Assembly: GCA_027919835.1 (NCBI GenBank)
Contig: JANVFP010000017.1
Span: forward strand, 124,001 to 188,000
Length of the DNA: 64,000 nt
DNA from: Lentinula raphanica
Lineage: Eukaryota > Basidiomycota > Agaricomycetes > Agaricales > Omphalotaceae
Direction: 5' to 3'
The notes under the pieces were generated by a model that was given only the letters and a program-made list of their open reading frames with translations, searched no databases and was not told the origin of the DNA. The position numbers and the translations under genes were made by a program. Shown here piece after piece: positions 24,771-35,816 of the stretch (the stretch's first letter is position 1; every line of letters starts with the position of its first letter).

Positions 24771-25823
24771 ATGGACTTTCCGATGCCAGACATTATACCA
24801 GAAATTAAGCTTCCTGCTGCCGGACCTTTGCCTCCTCTAAAGTTTTCAGCCAGTCCTCCTCCGAAGAGAAAGAAGGGTGAGTTCTCTCAGCTTGAAGTTC
24901 CTATGTTGGTCACTGTATCATGAACTTACCCTGCCCGTAGTGTCCAAACCGAAAGCCAGCCGAGGTACGTTCGCGTTCGAGGCTATGTTCATGAACGTGT
25001 CACTAAAAGAACGAAAACAGTCGAGTCAACCCAGCAACCATCTGTACTAGAGATGGTCTTCGATTCCGAAACGTCTGACGAGCAGCCGGCCAGCAAGCGG
25101 CCTCGTATTCTTCCAATAGATTCTCCGTTCGAACAAACTTCTGCTCAAATACCTCAAGTGACCTCGTCTGTTAGCTCTTCTATGACCGCATATACTCAAT
25201 CTCAAGACACATCTGCACTTACCTTCAACGAGTATAACCAGGATACCCTCGCATCTGCTCCCACCACGGCTACGAACACCGAGAGACTTTCACCTCCTAG
25301 CTTCAACTACAACGATATTACTATTGTCGTTCCATCTCCACCCCCGGCGGCTCGCTCTGAGCACGACGACGAATCGAAACGTAAAGCATACAAGGATGCT
25401 TTTCTCGCATCTGCAGCCCTTCTGGCTAGACACAGCCGCAAGCCCTTTTACTATTATCAAGAATCCCTCGATGGCCCTCTTGAGCCTCAGGACTATTACA
25501 ATCTCACTCCCATTCCCATTCCACTTGCCTCGACTATGGTCGAACCCGACGCATATAATCCAGCCTCGCGCGGGTCTGCCACCGCCGCGGCTTCCACCTC
25601 TGGAACCCAAAATCAAGTTAAAACCACCAAGAAACCGGCAAAAAAGTTCATCCCAATACCAGAGATTTCAAAGCGCAGCTCAAAGCCGCATTCCCTACTC
25701 GTGAAGACATGTTCCGATATATTGAATCGGTCAAAGATTCCGGCCGTCCCCGATGGTACCGCAGACGATGAAGAATGCGAAGAAAGGAGGAGGAGATGGA
25801 GAAGGCCGCCGCGAGTGATGTAG
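24771..25823 (+). CDS. Unknown low-complexity, probably nuclear protein
   Basis: Not a family I recognise. Three exons: MDFPMPDIIPEIKLPAAGPL to PPPKRKK (24771-about 24876), then VSKPKASR, then a long exon from VESTQQPSVLEMVFDSETSD. Two basic clusters (PPPKRKK and SKRPR) resemble nuclear localisation signals. The body is Ser/Thr/Pro-rich, with one better-ordered block, KRKAYKDAFLASAALLARHS followed by KPFYYYQESLDGPLEPQDYY. In the current frame it ends RRRWRRPPRVM at 25823. The 3' end is suspect: from about 25668 a different frame reads TRDFKAQLKAAFPTREDMFR and YIESVKDSGRPRWYRR, which looks more protein-like, so a small frameshift or unrecognised intron near 25640-25670 is possible. A decayed copy lies at 40800-41190 beside another FunK1 copy, so this gene was once part of the duplicated unit. 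Confidence 0.6.
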
Positions 25824-26277
25824 CGCAATCGTGGCGTTCTGGACTATGAAGCCCGGAGACTGTATAGTTCATAATCCTCTCAAGACTGTCCTGCAGCTAA
25901 TTAACAGACATTATGACCTGGACTGTAATCGATAGAATCTTGTACGCAGCTGAAGAAACACGCAAATGTACACTGTAAAAGTAATCATTAATCAGCTTCG
26001 AACCCACTGCAATCCGTATCAGTTTCCTCTCGTTGACAAGTTACTATCATATTGAATCTCTCGCTGAGCACCGAAAGAGAAATATTGATTGACTCATAGT
26101 GGACTAAATCTGCTTTGCAGTCAAGATGGCGCAGAAATTTGGGATTATACGTAGGTAGAAAGACATAGACCGTCATTTAGAAATACAGGTCACTAGAAAT
26201 ACACTATATATGCAAGAAGATGAGAGAAAGTCTGGTAAATTCTCTAGATGCTATCCATCGTAAATTTGAATGATAAT
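25824..26277. other. 3' flank of the first FunK1 unit
   Basis: Non-coding. Blocks such as 'ggcgcagaaatttggg' and 'aaatacaggtca' recur downstream of the other FunK1 copies, showing that the duplicated unit includes this flank. Confidence 0.5.
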
Positions 26278-29270
26278 TCATTGGCGTAACTTAGAACTTC
26301 GTTGCCTACGAAAAACCGGAGCGAGATCAGTTCAAATTCTGATATTATAGAAAACGAAAACATGATACTCACCTGGCTTGGCGCAAACTTTTGTTTCCCG
26401 TTCTCGAAACGGATCCGCCTGATTGATCATTCACAGATGTCCTTAAAAGAGAATCTCAGTGAGATGACACCGAAACCACGAATGACGGGATAAATGCTTA
26501 CCGTGAACGTTTTGAAGGACGCTCCGAATCCGTCTCTTCTGGAAGTGTCGGATTGGGTCGTTTCATGCCGGTGGCCTTCACAGGAATCAACGTTATGATC
26601 GATAATGATTTTGCGGCTGTCTTCAAGTATTTCGTAAAAGTGTTATGTATATTGAAATGGTGTTCGCCGATTTCGTTAGGATGCGTTTCCTCTGAATTCG
26701 TGTATGCGGTGATCAGGTCTGAGGCAAGAGGGACAAGGAGATCGAGGGCCGGATAGAGTGTCGGAGAAAGCCATTTCTTTAGAGCTTTGACGTATCCAAT
26801 GCTCAGTTCTTTCAAAAAGGTTGGCGATCAGTAATGTCTAGCTGTCCATGGAAAAGCTTCTCCATTTGCTCTTGGCGGATGTCTGGTTCCAGTGAGTGGA
26901 AAGACTCGTCGTCATTGAAGAAAAGGACATAGACAATGATCCACCAGATCGACTCCAGATCATGTAACGGATTGTAGGAGAATGGATATTCGGATTCGGC
27001 CACCGGGATAGGAGCGACATCTTCTTCCTCTTCTGCAGGATTGAGAGGATCCAGGAGTGATTTTGGGGGGCTTTTTTGTTATTATCCGGTAGGTACAAGT
27101 AAACATTCCGCATGGTCTCAGCAGCCATAAAGAAAGGTGTGCCCTGATGAGACAGTGTTGAGCTACATGTATAAGAAAGAAGAGAAGGATACAGATACAT
27201 ACAGTTCGGACATCATGGTGCCTTTCCTCGCTCCTCTTAACAGCATATTCGAAATCGCCCAAGAGACCCGTTTTTGCATGCGCGAACCAGTATACATTGC
27301 CGCCGCTAATATCACGGTGCACCCATCCAGCAAGATAGATGATCCAAAGAGCTATGCAACGGAAATGAGCTTCCCGACAGAATGTCTAAGTCATAAATCC
27401 GCTTACCTCTGGTAACGTCCAGCAATGCACGGAGTACATTTCCCAGATTTCGCTCGTCATAAATCGTGGTCGCGCATTGTTCGAACACAATCCGGTAGTG
27501 ATACCTGTGATGACCGGCATAGGTACTAGCGGCTTTCCGTTGAGCTACATTGGTGGCAGCAGTCTGATTGACTTGTGCAAGCGTGACTTGAGGGGAGGAG
27601 ACAGAAGGATCGAGATGTTCAGATCTCGTGTTGGGTCCCTCAGCAAGGCGACTGTTAGAAGAAGGGATATAATCCCTATCACCGGGCATACTATAAGTGA
27701 TACTTGGTGGTGGGGCCGGAGTCGAAGTTTTGTCGGGAAGGAGTTTGACGGGTTTAGCACTGCCCAAGTCGTAACCACGGAGCATAATCGCGCCAGTATC
27801 GTCCGGTGGACCTTTGACCGGTTCGCCTTCGACTGTGTTGTTGTCGACCAACACTCTGCAATGCGCCATCGGTTTGAGCATACGTTTCTCTAACTCTGCA
27901 CGATAATCGTACTCGTGCTCCGACTTGATTGATTTCGCAGCGTCAAGGATATCCTGCAAAATCACATGCTCCTCCTTGCGATCAGTCTCCAGCCAAACAT
28001 CCTTGAGAACGCGTGGATGACCCGCAGAGTCTGTCACCTGCCAGACTCTCGTAGCGCGACCGAGCGGACTGTCAGCCGAAGCGTCAGATAAGACCTTCGT
28101 TGTGGTGAATTGATGACCATCGACGTCGATGGTATACTGTCTCCTGGAGCATGAGTCGACGTGTGAGAATGTCATCGTGGTATCCCAGCCCAAGTCACGA
28201 AGGGAGGAGAATGCGAGCGATAGAATGAGGTGAACCAATTCCCGACGATCCTATGAATACGTAGTGTCAGTTTAGCTGAGGTGCGAAGAACCAGCATGTG
28301 TGAACGTACCGTCATGAAATCAAAACTTGTACTTCTCAGGAGAGACGCACGACTGAGGAACCACAATCGTGTCGTCCGGTTCTCAATCGTGGTCCCGAAC
28401 GTGAAGCGCCTGCAAGGATCTCGAGCAAGCACCTGCTCCATGTCATATACAACCTTGCTGAAGTCCTATTCGTTGATTAGATCAAAGTGTACACCCGCAA
28501 ATGGGGACCGCACTCACCTCGATAATCTGATTTACACCATCGCCCTTCTTGAATTGGTGGGGATTTGCGATGTCGTACACATAATATCGGTCTTCAGGCG
28601 CTTTTCTTCGTTTCGCGTTGCTAGTATCGCTATTCGTAGTCGGCTGGGTCTTTGAACACAACTCGTTGAACGCATCTGGCTGACATAGCTGAACTTGATC
28701 TGAGTGTATGTAAGCATGACCGTTGACCACAAGTCCAAGGGTCTGTTCGAGCGAGCCGTCGACCTTTTTCGCAGCAGAAATGACGTCGTTCCAGATGTCA
28801 GTAAGACCTTGAAAGGCCTGCGGTTCTTTTTCACTGTGCTTGCACGGATCCACACGAAAGGCCGCCCAACGATCATTTTTTATAGTCTTATTTTCCTCTA
28901 ATCTAGCTATGACCTCCCCAACGAGATCATTCTTGGACGAGCGCGGGAGGGGTGGCAGGATAGAGTGGAAAAAATCTTCTACAGGGACTTCGGGTATCAT
29001 CTTTGGCACGTCCAACTTGACGATGACTTGGCGTTTCTCTTCAACACCGGGGGCGTTACGGAAATCGGATGAGAGAGAGGCTTTGGGTTTTGCGGGAGTA
29101 AGAGAAGCGCTAGGATGATAGGAGAAGGATGTTGGATGTGAGGTGCTTGATGATGGTGGTTCTGGTGGAAGATTGGGTGGCGAGGGCGTGCGAAATCGCG
29201 TCTCGGTCACCTGACCGTATTCGGCATTTTCGAAAGGCTCAGAGTTGGTAGACTTGTTATCGATGGCCAT
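26278..29270 (-). CDS. FunK1 fungal-type protein kinase, copy A (probable frameshift)
   Basis: Starts at 29270 (MAIDNKSTNSEPFENAEYGQ). Exons carry a Pro/Ser-rich N-terminus, PEVPVEDFFHSILPPLPRS, DMEQVLARDPCRRFTFGTTI, RVWQVTDSAGHPRVLKDVWL (presumed ATP-binding Lys), YRIVFEQCATTIYDERNLG, then AGWVHRDISGGNVYWFA (HRD motif), LLGDFEYAV (DFE in place of DFG, usual in FunK1), GTPFFMAAETM and SYNPLHDLESIWWIIVYVLF. FunK1 kinases are a fungal expansion of largely unknown role. Between GTPFFMAAETM and the HDLE block the frame shifts by one, near a G6/T6 run at 27065-27077, so this copy is either inactive or carries a sequencing error. A 37-nt intron (27370-27406) is needed to reach the HRD exon. The reading frame RPSKRSR meets TAA at 26498-26500, but a GTAAGC donor there leads to two more open exons ending LRQ and TGA at 26278-26280. 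Confidence 0.8.
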
Positions 29271-31930
29271 TCTTCAAAAGTTACTGAGTTAAAGAAGAGT
29301 AGAGATGATGGGGGCTAACAGGAATTGCGGATAGAGTCACTGAACGCGCCATATTATCCTCGTATTCTTATAGTCGACTGTTGGGCGACAAAGAACAATT
29401 TTGACATCCCATTTTTGGCAATTTTTCAAAACCACGGTGGCCACTTCAACTTGGTAACATTGTTCGCGAACTGGCGTGTATGATTCTCCATTGTTCCCTT
29501 AGATTGGACATCCATACTGGGACAAGAATGAGCCATAGATAGTGACTCATGCTTTCGATTGAGCCGCACCAGTGCCCAGAACAATAAGGTAAAAGAAATT
29601 CACGCCTGCAGCAGTGACGAGTTTCATTCCTACCAAGCACCAGGTAGCATGATGACCTCTCATGCAATCGCAGTATCCTTTATCAATTCTTGTACGACAA
29701 TGTACACATCTGAGAATCACACACTGTCAATGCTAGCTGCGCACTGTACGACCCACACAGCCCGTAACCACACTCGAAGACGTGAAAGGAGCGCACCGCG
29801 ACTCTCGACGTCGAGCTTGACATTGGTAGTTTTCCCCAAAGCCTTTGTCCTTGTCTTTTCTTTCCAAATTCCTGCCATCTTCTCCATGTGCATCTTCTCC
29901 ATCTCCATCTCCTTTCCCTCCTCTTCTTTCATCATCTTCTGCTTCAAACCATGCCCCGGTGAGTCCATCATCCACCTCATCTTCCTCCACTTCGCTCAGC
30001 CCGAGAATCTCTCCAGCAAGTGTGCATGTGCCTTGCTCGGTGAGGAAGGAGATCTTGCTACCGGAGAAGTCCATCTAGATCCATTTTCTCCGTTGAAAGT
30101 GTTCGTACCATCTTTCCGATCCGAAGATACAGACATCGGTAGATAGAGGCCTGATTAGATCCTAATTCCTTCGGGGTGAAAGATGAGAGGAGGAATCAAA
30201 TGCGGGTTGAACGGGTAGGAATAGTAGCACATACCGTGAAAAGGGAGAAAGTATAAGGCATGGACGTGCGCGCAGGTCGTCGACTCGGAGCAGGAGGAGC
30301 AACGTGGTGATGGAGGAGGAGGTAGAGAAATTTCGTTCTTATTTCTTCAGAACCACGATCTTTCCATCGCTATTATGTGCAGTCAGCATAAAGTTACTGA
30401 AAGTTGAAAGGTGGGTACCAGACGACACGCTTTGAGCCCTACCACAAGAGCAGCATTTGCAACAGTCGAACCAATAGACCCCGGTAAAGTGTGCAGCTAC
30501 TGGAGTACGACGATGTTTGACAAGGGGTATTGGAGCTCGTCGAGAAATTGTTCATGGGTTACTATAGGAAGACGAACAGTGAGCACGACCACGAGAGCCA
30601 CGCACGCGATTGCAGCTAAACTCACAAATTACAATGGAGGTTGAAAGATGGAGACGATGAATTGCATGATGACTTGAAAGTAACGAAAGGGGTTGAAGAA
30701 TAGTAGAAGGAATGGGGCGAGAAAAAGGTCGTTCAAGGTGAAACGAAGAAGAAATTTCAGAAAAGTGATTCGTACAGTGAAGGTGGGGAATAATGATCGA
30801 AGCCATAGGAACCAAGTGTTGAGAGTAGGAGGACTTGTTAGAGAGTATCATCACTAGGCCAAACAAGAGAGAACCGCGCACAACTTTCATTCGGTAGGCT
30901 GACGCTTGGGGAAATGATGGAAGCGGAATTGATTCTTCACCGCTGCTCATCAATATGAGCCTCCGATAGCACGACAATCTCAGTCACAGAGCAACATGGA
31001 GGATACGCCTCCGCGCACCAGAACGAGTAGTAACACGCGAAGACACTGGAATCCATCGAAGTTGACCTGACTTCTTTTGAACATTTGAGCTAGAGTACAT
31101 AGAGCATCATTTTGAGACAGCGACATAGAACAGCGCAAGGCCCAGTTCTCCTACAAAGGCTGGTACCCAGCCCATCTTTGGAGGAGTTCCTAAATCGACT
31201 GGATGATTCGGCAAGGCCCCGGTTCCTTCAAGTTGTGTATTTCAGTCCTTCAAACTTTGATTGTCAAGCAAAGAATGGAGTTCGTCTTCATCGTTGGCTT
31301 TATCTATGCCACGGGGCCGACTTTCATCGTTTACGGACCTCTCTATTATCCATAGGTTTGTGTTTGGCAGTTGTTTTGAGGAGATTTCGAAAATGGAGAA
31401 GGTTGGAAAGTATTTGTTAGGCCCGAGACAGATAGATCAGGTGTGAGCAAAAAGATGTATGGCATCTCTGCGAGTGGTCGTTTTATCCTTGTCAAGAGAT
31501 GATTCTGTGGTGGTCGTTGAGGAAGAGCACAAAATTTAAACTCGATGACGATGAGCAACAAGCATTTTCTTTCACTGGGCGCTTATTCCTTCTCACCTCT
31601 ATCAGCCTCTATCACCTCTCTCACATCAACGCTCGAACTGCTTACAATCGACTGTAGTAATCACATTGACCAATATCAGATTCCTCCTCTCCGAGTTTGC
31701 TCTTGACATAAGTACTGGCGCTGAACACCGGAAGGGATTGAGGGCCTCGTAGTGGACGTCTTCATCCAACAAATACTCTTTGCAGTTAAGATGGCACAAA
31801 ACTTGACCATATTCATAGGTTAAAAAACATAGACCGACGTTCTGAACCTTTGCAGGCCACTGAAGATACACTTGATATATAAGACATGAGAAGTCTAGTA
31901 GAGTCTCCGGACATCCGTCTGAATAATCAT
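29271..31930. other. Upstream flank of FunK1 copy A and 3' flank of copy B
   Basis: No gene is recognised. Low-complexity pyrimidine/purine strand bias around 29840-30010 produces spurious acidic/basic ORFs. Sequence at 29350-29500 and 29960-30150 matches the upstream flank of copy D (44590-44730 and 45120-45380). From about 31620 the sequence matches the 3' flank of other FunK1 copies. Confidence 0.5.
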
Positions 31931-33872
31931 TTAATGGCATAACAGTGAACCTCGTTGCCTACGGAAACCCGAGCGAGATCAGTTCAAACTCCAAGAGTCT
32001 GGTGAAAACGAAAACGAGTCTGACGCGAAATATTTTATCCCTTTTTTGAATATGACCCGCTCGTATCGACATTCACAGATGGCCTTGAAAGAGACTCTCA
32101 GTGAGATTCCGCCGAATCCACAATGACGAGATAAACGCTTACCGTGAACGTTTCGAAGGACGCTCCGAATCCGTCTCTTCTGGAAGTATCGGATTGGGTC
32201 GTTTCACGGCGGTGGCCTTCACAAGGTCAACCTTATCTTCGATAATGCTTCGGTGTTTTCTCCCAATTGCTCCGTAAAAGTGCCATGTATTTCAAAATAT
32301 CTATCGTCGATTTTGTCGGGATGGGTTTTCTCTGAATAGATGTATGCGGAATTGAGTATGGAGGCAAGAGGAACGAGTAGTTCCAGGAGCGGAGCGAGTG
32401 ACGGATGGAAGCATTCTTGTACTGTGTCAATGTGTCCTCGCATCATGGTTCGTAAGAATCGTTGACGCCAGGTTGATTCTAGCCGTCCATGGAATAGCTC
32501 ATTCATCATCGTCTGGCGAGAGTCTGGGTCGGGTGAGCGTGCAGACTCGATATTATTGAAGAGAACATAGACAAGGATCCACCAGATCGATTCCAGATCA
32601 TGTAAAGGATTGTAGGAGAAGGCAAGTTCAGGTTCGGAAATCACTGGGGCAGGAGTTACAGCTCTCCGTTGTGGAGTAAAAGACACCTCGCGTTTTTCTG
32701 GCACGCCCTCAGGAAATGTGTAGATGTAATCAAGACTCATGGTCTCAGCAGCCATGAAGAAAGGTGTACCCTGATGAGACAGTGTTGAGCTATACATATA
32801 GTAAGGTAGAGGAGAAAGATACATACTGTCCGGACATCATGGTCACTTTCTTCACTCTTACGAATGGCATATTCGAAATCACCCAAGAGACCCATATTTG
32901 TGTCCGCGAACCAGTATACATTGCCACCGCTGATATCACGGTGCACCCATCCAGCCAGACAGAGGATCCAAAGAGCTATACAATGGAAATGAGCTTCCCG
33001 ACAGAATGACAAGATCAGAAATCCACTTGCCTATGGTAACTTCCCGCAATGCACTGAGTACATTTCCCAAATTTCGCTCATCATAGATCGTGGTCGCGCA
33101 TTGTTCGAACACAAATCCCGGGTAGTGATACCTGGGATGTCTGGAATAGGTAACAACTTTTCGTGGAGCTACATTGGTACTAGCATCAGTCTGATCGACT
33201 TGTTCAAGCGTGGCTTGAGGAGAAGAGACAGTCGAACGGTCAACATGTCCAGAATCCGCGTTAAGTCCATCAGAAAGGTGACTGCTAGAACGAGAGACAC
33301 CGCTAATCACGAGTCGAAAGGTCTGTTCAAGCGAGACGTCGACCTCTTTGGCAGCAGAGATGACGCTCTCCCAAATGTGAGTAAGACCGTGAAAGGCTTC
33401 CGGTTCGTTTTCACTGTGCTCTCGCGGATCCACAGAAAAGGCCGACCAACAATCATTACGGTCCTTGTTGATGGTATCATTTTCCTCTAGTTTAGCTATA
33501 ACCCCCCCATTAAGATCTCTCTGCGAGCGCGGTAGTGGTGACAGGATAGAGTAGAAAAGATCTTCCACAAGGACTTCGGCTATCTGTTCAGGCATGTCGG
33601 ACTTGACGATGAGTCTTCAACACCAGAGGCGTTATGGGGTTCGAATAATATAGCGACTTTGAGGTTGGAGACGAGAGTATGAGAGAGCTTAAAGGAATGG
33701 AAGAAAGATGTTGGGTGTGGGCTGCTCGATAACGGCGGTTGAAGAGGAAGATCAGGTTCAAGTTGAGGTGGAATATTGGGTGGCGAAGGCGTGCGAAATC
33801 GCGTCTCGGTCACCTGACCGTATTAAGCATTTTTGAAACTTTCAAAAAGGAGTCCGTCGTCCGATTAGCCAT
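31931..33872 (-). pseudogene. FunK1 copy B, pseudogene with internal deletion
   Basis: Parts of a FunK1 gene are clear: MPEQIAEVLVEDLFYSILSP, EVDVSLEQTFRLVISG, FVFEQCATTIYDERNLGNVL, AGWVHRDISGGNVYWFADTN, LLGDFEYAIRKSEES, GTPFFMAAETMSLDYIYTFP and HDLESIWWILVYVLF. Several lesions are visible. The N-terminal start region (33870-33872) reads into a stop and is out of frame with the rest. About 1 kb encoding the kinase N-lobe is missing: VISG is followed at once by VSRSSSHLSDG (junction near 33300). The C-terminus is cut by a one-base loss near 32221-32232, giving KIRLTL and a TGA. The extra downstream exon conserved in other copies holds an in-frame TAA here. HRD and DFE motifs remain intact. This is almost surely non-functional as a kinase. 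Confidence 0.85.
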
Positions 33873-34750
33873 GCAGGACATCAAGGGGAGGTGAATACAA
33901 GGAGGAGAAAGAATGATTGTTCTGACGTGCTTCGATCTCTAGTAGTCAGCATAGATTTCAGGAAAGGTGAAAGGTGTGTAGGAGTATAATACTGACAAGA
34001 CGATACGATGCTAGCCCGACCGTGACTGTGGCAGTGCTGAAGCATTGATAGCGGTTGAAACGTTGAATCCCGCTTCAGTACGCCATCATCTGGGACAGGG
34101 TTGTTGAAGCTCGTCGAAATTGTGAACGGGCTATAGGAAGACGGATATGGTCAGCAAGAGGGACATGCACTCGAATGCAGTTACGATGGAGGTTGGAAGA
34201 AGAAGAAGGGTTGCATGATGATTTAGAATTAAAAAATGGGCTTGAGAGATAAACGAAAAGAAGCGAGGAAAAGGTTGAAGGGAGACAAAGAATATGGAGA
34301 CAATTCGAAGAAAGTGATTCATACCAGAAGTCAAGGTGAAGATCCAACAACTGAGAGTAGTGTGACTTCTTACATCAAGAAGATCATCAGTCGACAGCGT
34401 GTAAATCGCCAAAATAGTCAAAACCGCGGGCCCAAAATTCATTCGGTAGCCTGAGGCTGACGTTTGAGTGGATGGAAGCAGAATTTATTTCACCACTGCT
34501 AGTGATCGACAACTTCTGATAGCACGACAATTTTAGCCCCGGGACAGCATAGAGAGCACACGTTCGGCGTTTGCGCGCCAAAGCGAGTAAGGTAGTGACA
34601 CGCAAAAACACTGGGCATTGACAGGAACAGAGAGAGACTTCGACCATCGAAGTTATCCTGACTATTCTTGGGCATCCGAGCTGGGGTATCGAGTTGCCCA
34701 GTTGAGACAGTGACATATGACAACGCAAGAGCCTGTTCTCCTTCAAAGGT

Positions 34751-35043
34751 GGATATAAAGTCCGCACCTACGATGTGTCATCACTCGTGATCACTCGTGA
34801 CCTGTTAGGTTGGGGTTAGGTTAGGGTTAGGGGTTCTCACGCGCGAAGCGCGTTTGGTTAGGGTTCGGGGTTGGGTTGGTTAGGGTTGTTAGGGGTTAGG
34901 TGGGGGTTTGGGGGCTTGCCCCCATGGTTAGAGGTTAGGGGGTGAGGATATCTTCATTTTTGAAGAAGTTAGAAAAATTGATAAAAAGTCATGTGACAAA
35001 TTTATTTGACAGGCGATGACACATAGTAGGTGCGGACTAACCG
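34751..35043. mobile_element. MITE-like insertion with 24-bp terminal inverted repeats and telomere-like core
   Basis: The inverted repeats are 34759-34782 and 35015-35038, beginning AGTCCGCACCTAC and complementary at 23 of 24 positions. Flanking direct repeats TCCTTCAAAGGT (34739-34750 and 35044-35055) look like a 12-bp target-site duplication. The sister duplicates at about 31150-31180 and 39680-39700 lack the insert and show the uninterrupted site ('ctacaaaggctgg', 'ctgcaaaggttcg'), which supports insertion. The core, 34804-34945, is a degenerate TTAGGG/TTAGGGG array. It contains two small hairpins: CGCGC-gaa-GCGCG at 34840-34852 and GGGGGC-tt-GCCCCC at 34910-34923. No coding capacity. Confidence 0.8.
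34804..34945 (+). repeat. Interstitial telomere-like repeat tract
   Basis: Contains runs such as 'ggttaggttagggttagggg', 'ggttagggttcggggttggg' and 'gttaggggttagg'. The unit is the common fungal telomere repeat TTAGGG with many variants. It lies inside the inverted-repeat element, not at a chromosome end. Confidence 0.85.
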
Positions 35044-35816
35044 TCCTTCAAAGGTTGGGTCTCAGCCCCTCTTTCGAGTATATCCTAAGTCTATTGGATT
35101 CGGCAAAGCCCTTCGGTTTTTGAGTTCACCTCCTCGAAGGCTCCTTCTATCGTTGAGACTAGCCATAGCTCTGCCACAAGGCCGACTTTCATCGTAGACA
35201 GCCCAGCTCCACAGGCTTGTGTTCAGCACTGAGTAATCTTATTATAATCGAGGACTCGGAGGGTGTAATGGAAAGGTTGGAGTGAATTGAACAGGCCTGG
35301 AAAAGAATGTAAGGGGAAAAGGAGATGACTTTGCTGGTATTCCTATGGTCGTGGACTCCTTGTCGAAAGATGGAATTTAAGAGAGTCTGGTGGTCGTTTG
35401 GAAAGAGGACGAAAATTCGACGAGCGCTAAAATTTCCAACAATCATTTCGTCACTGGGCGCTTATTCATTTAGAGCTCTTCATCTTCATCGACATCGTCT
35501 CGCAGACCTTTTCATGTGCTCTTGATGTATCTGACCTACTCATTGAAAGATATCAATGCTTGTCAGCGGTCGCAGAAATTTGGTCGAATTCATATGCAGA
35601 AAACATACATCGAGAATTATCAGAAATACAGCTCATTAGGAATACACATGATATGCAAGAAATGTAGAAGAAATGTTATTATTCAAGAACGACTTTTCTT
35701 CTTGAACTATTGCGGCTAGCCAGGCTCAAGAAATGTAGGAAGCATGTGAGAAGATATGAGGAGGTCTAGGAGGTCTAGTAGATTTTCTGAGCCCATTGTA
35801 AATAATTAATAATCAT

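Larger units (their letters stand above)
33873..35816. other. Spacer between FunK1 copies B and C, host of an inverted-repeat element
   Basis: Duplicated non-coding flank sequence, resembling 38800-40110 and 45500-46900, interrupted at 34739-35055 by a small mobile-element-like insertion with telomere-like sequence. From about 35500 it matches FunK1 3' flanks. No gene is seen. Confidence 0.5.

Noticed and set aside
29717..30078. Acidic/Met-rich and Ser-rich frames on both strands
   Set aside because: Produced by a purine/pyrimidine-biased low-complexity stretch in duplicated non-coding flank; not conserved as frames in the other unit.
34804..34945. True chromosome end or telomere
   Set aside because: The repeats are degenerate, internal, and bounded by inverted repeats and a target duplication; ordinary duplicated sequence continues on both sides.
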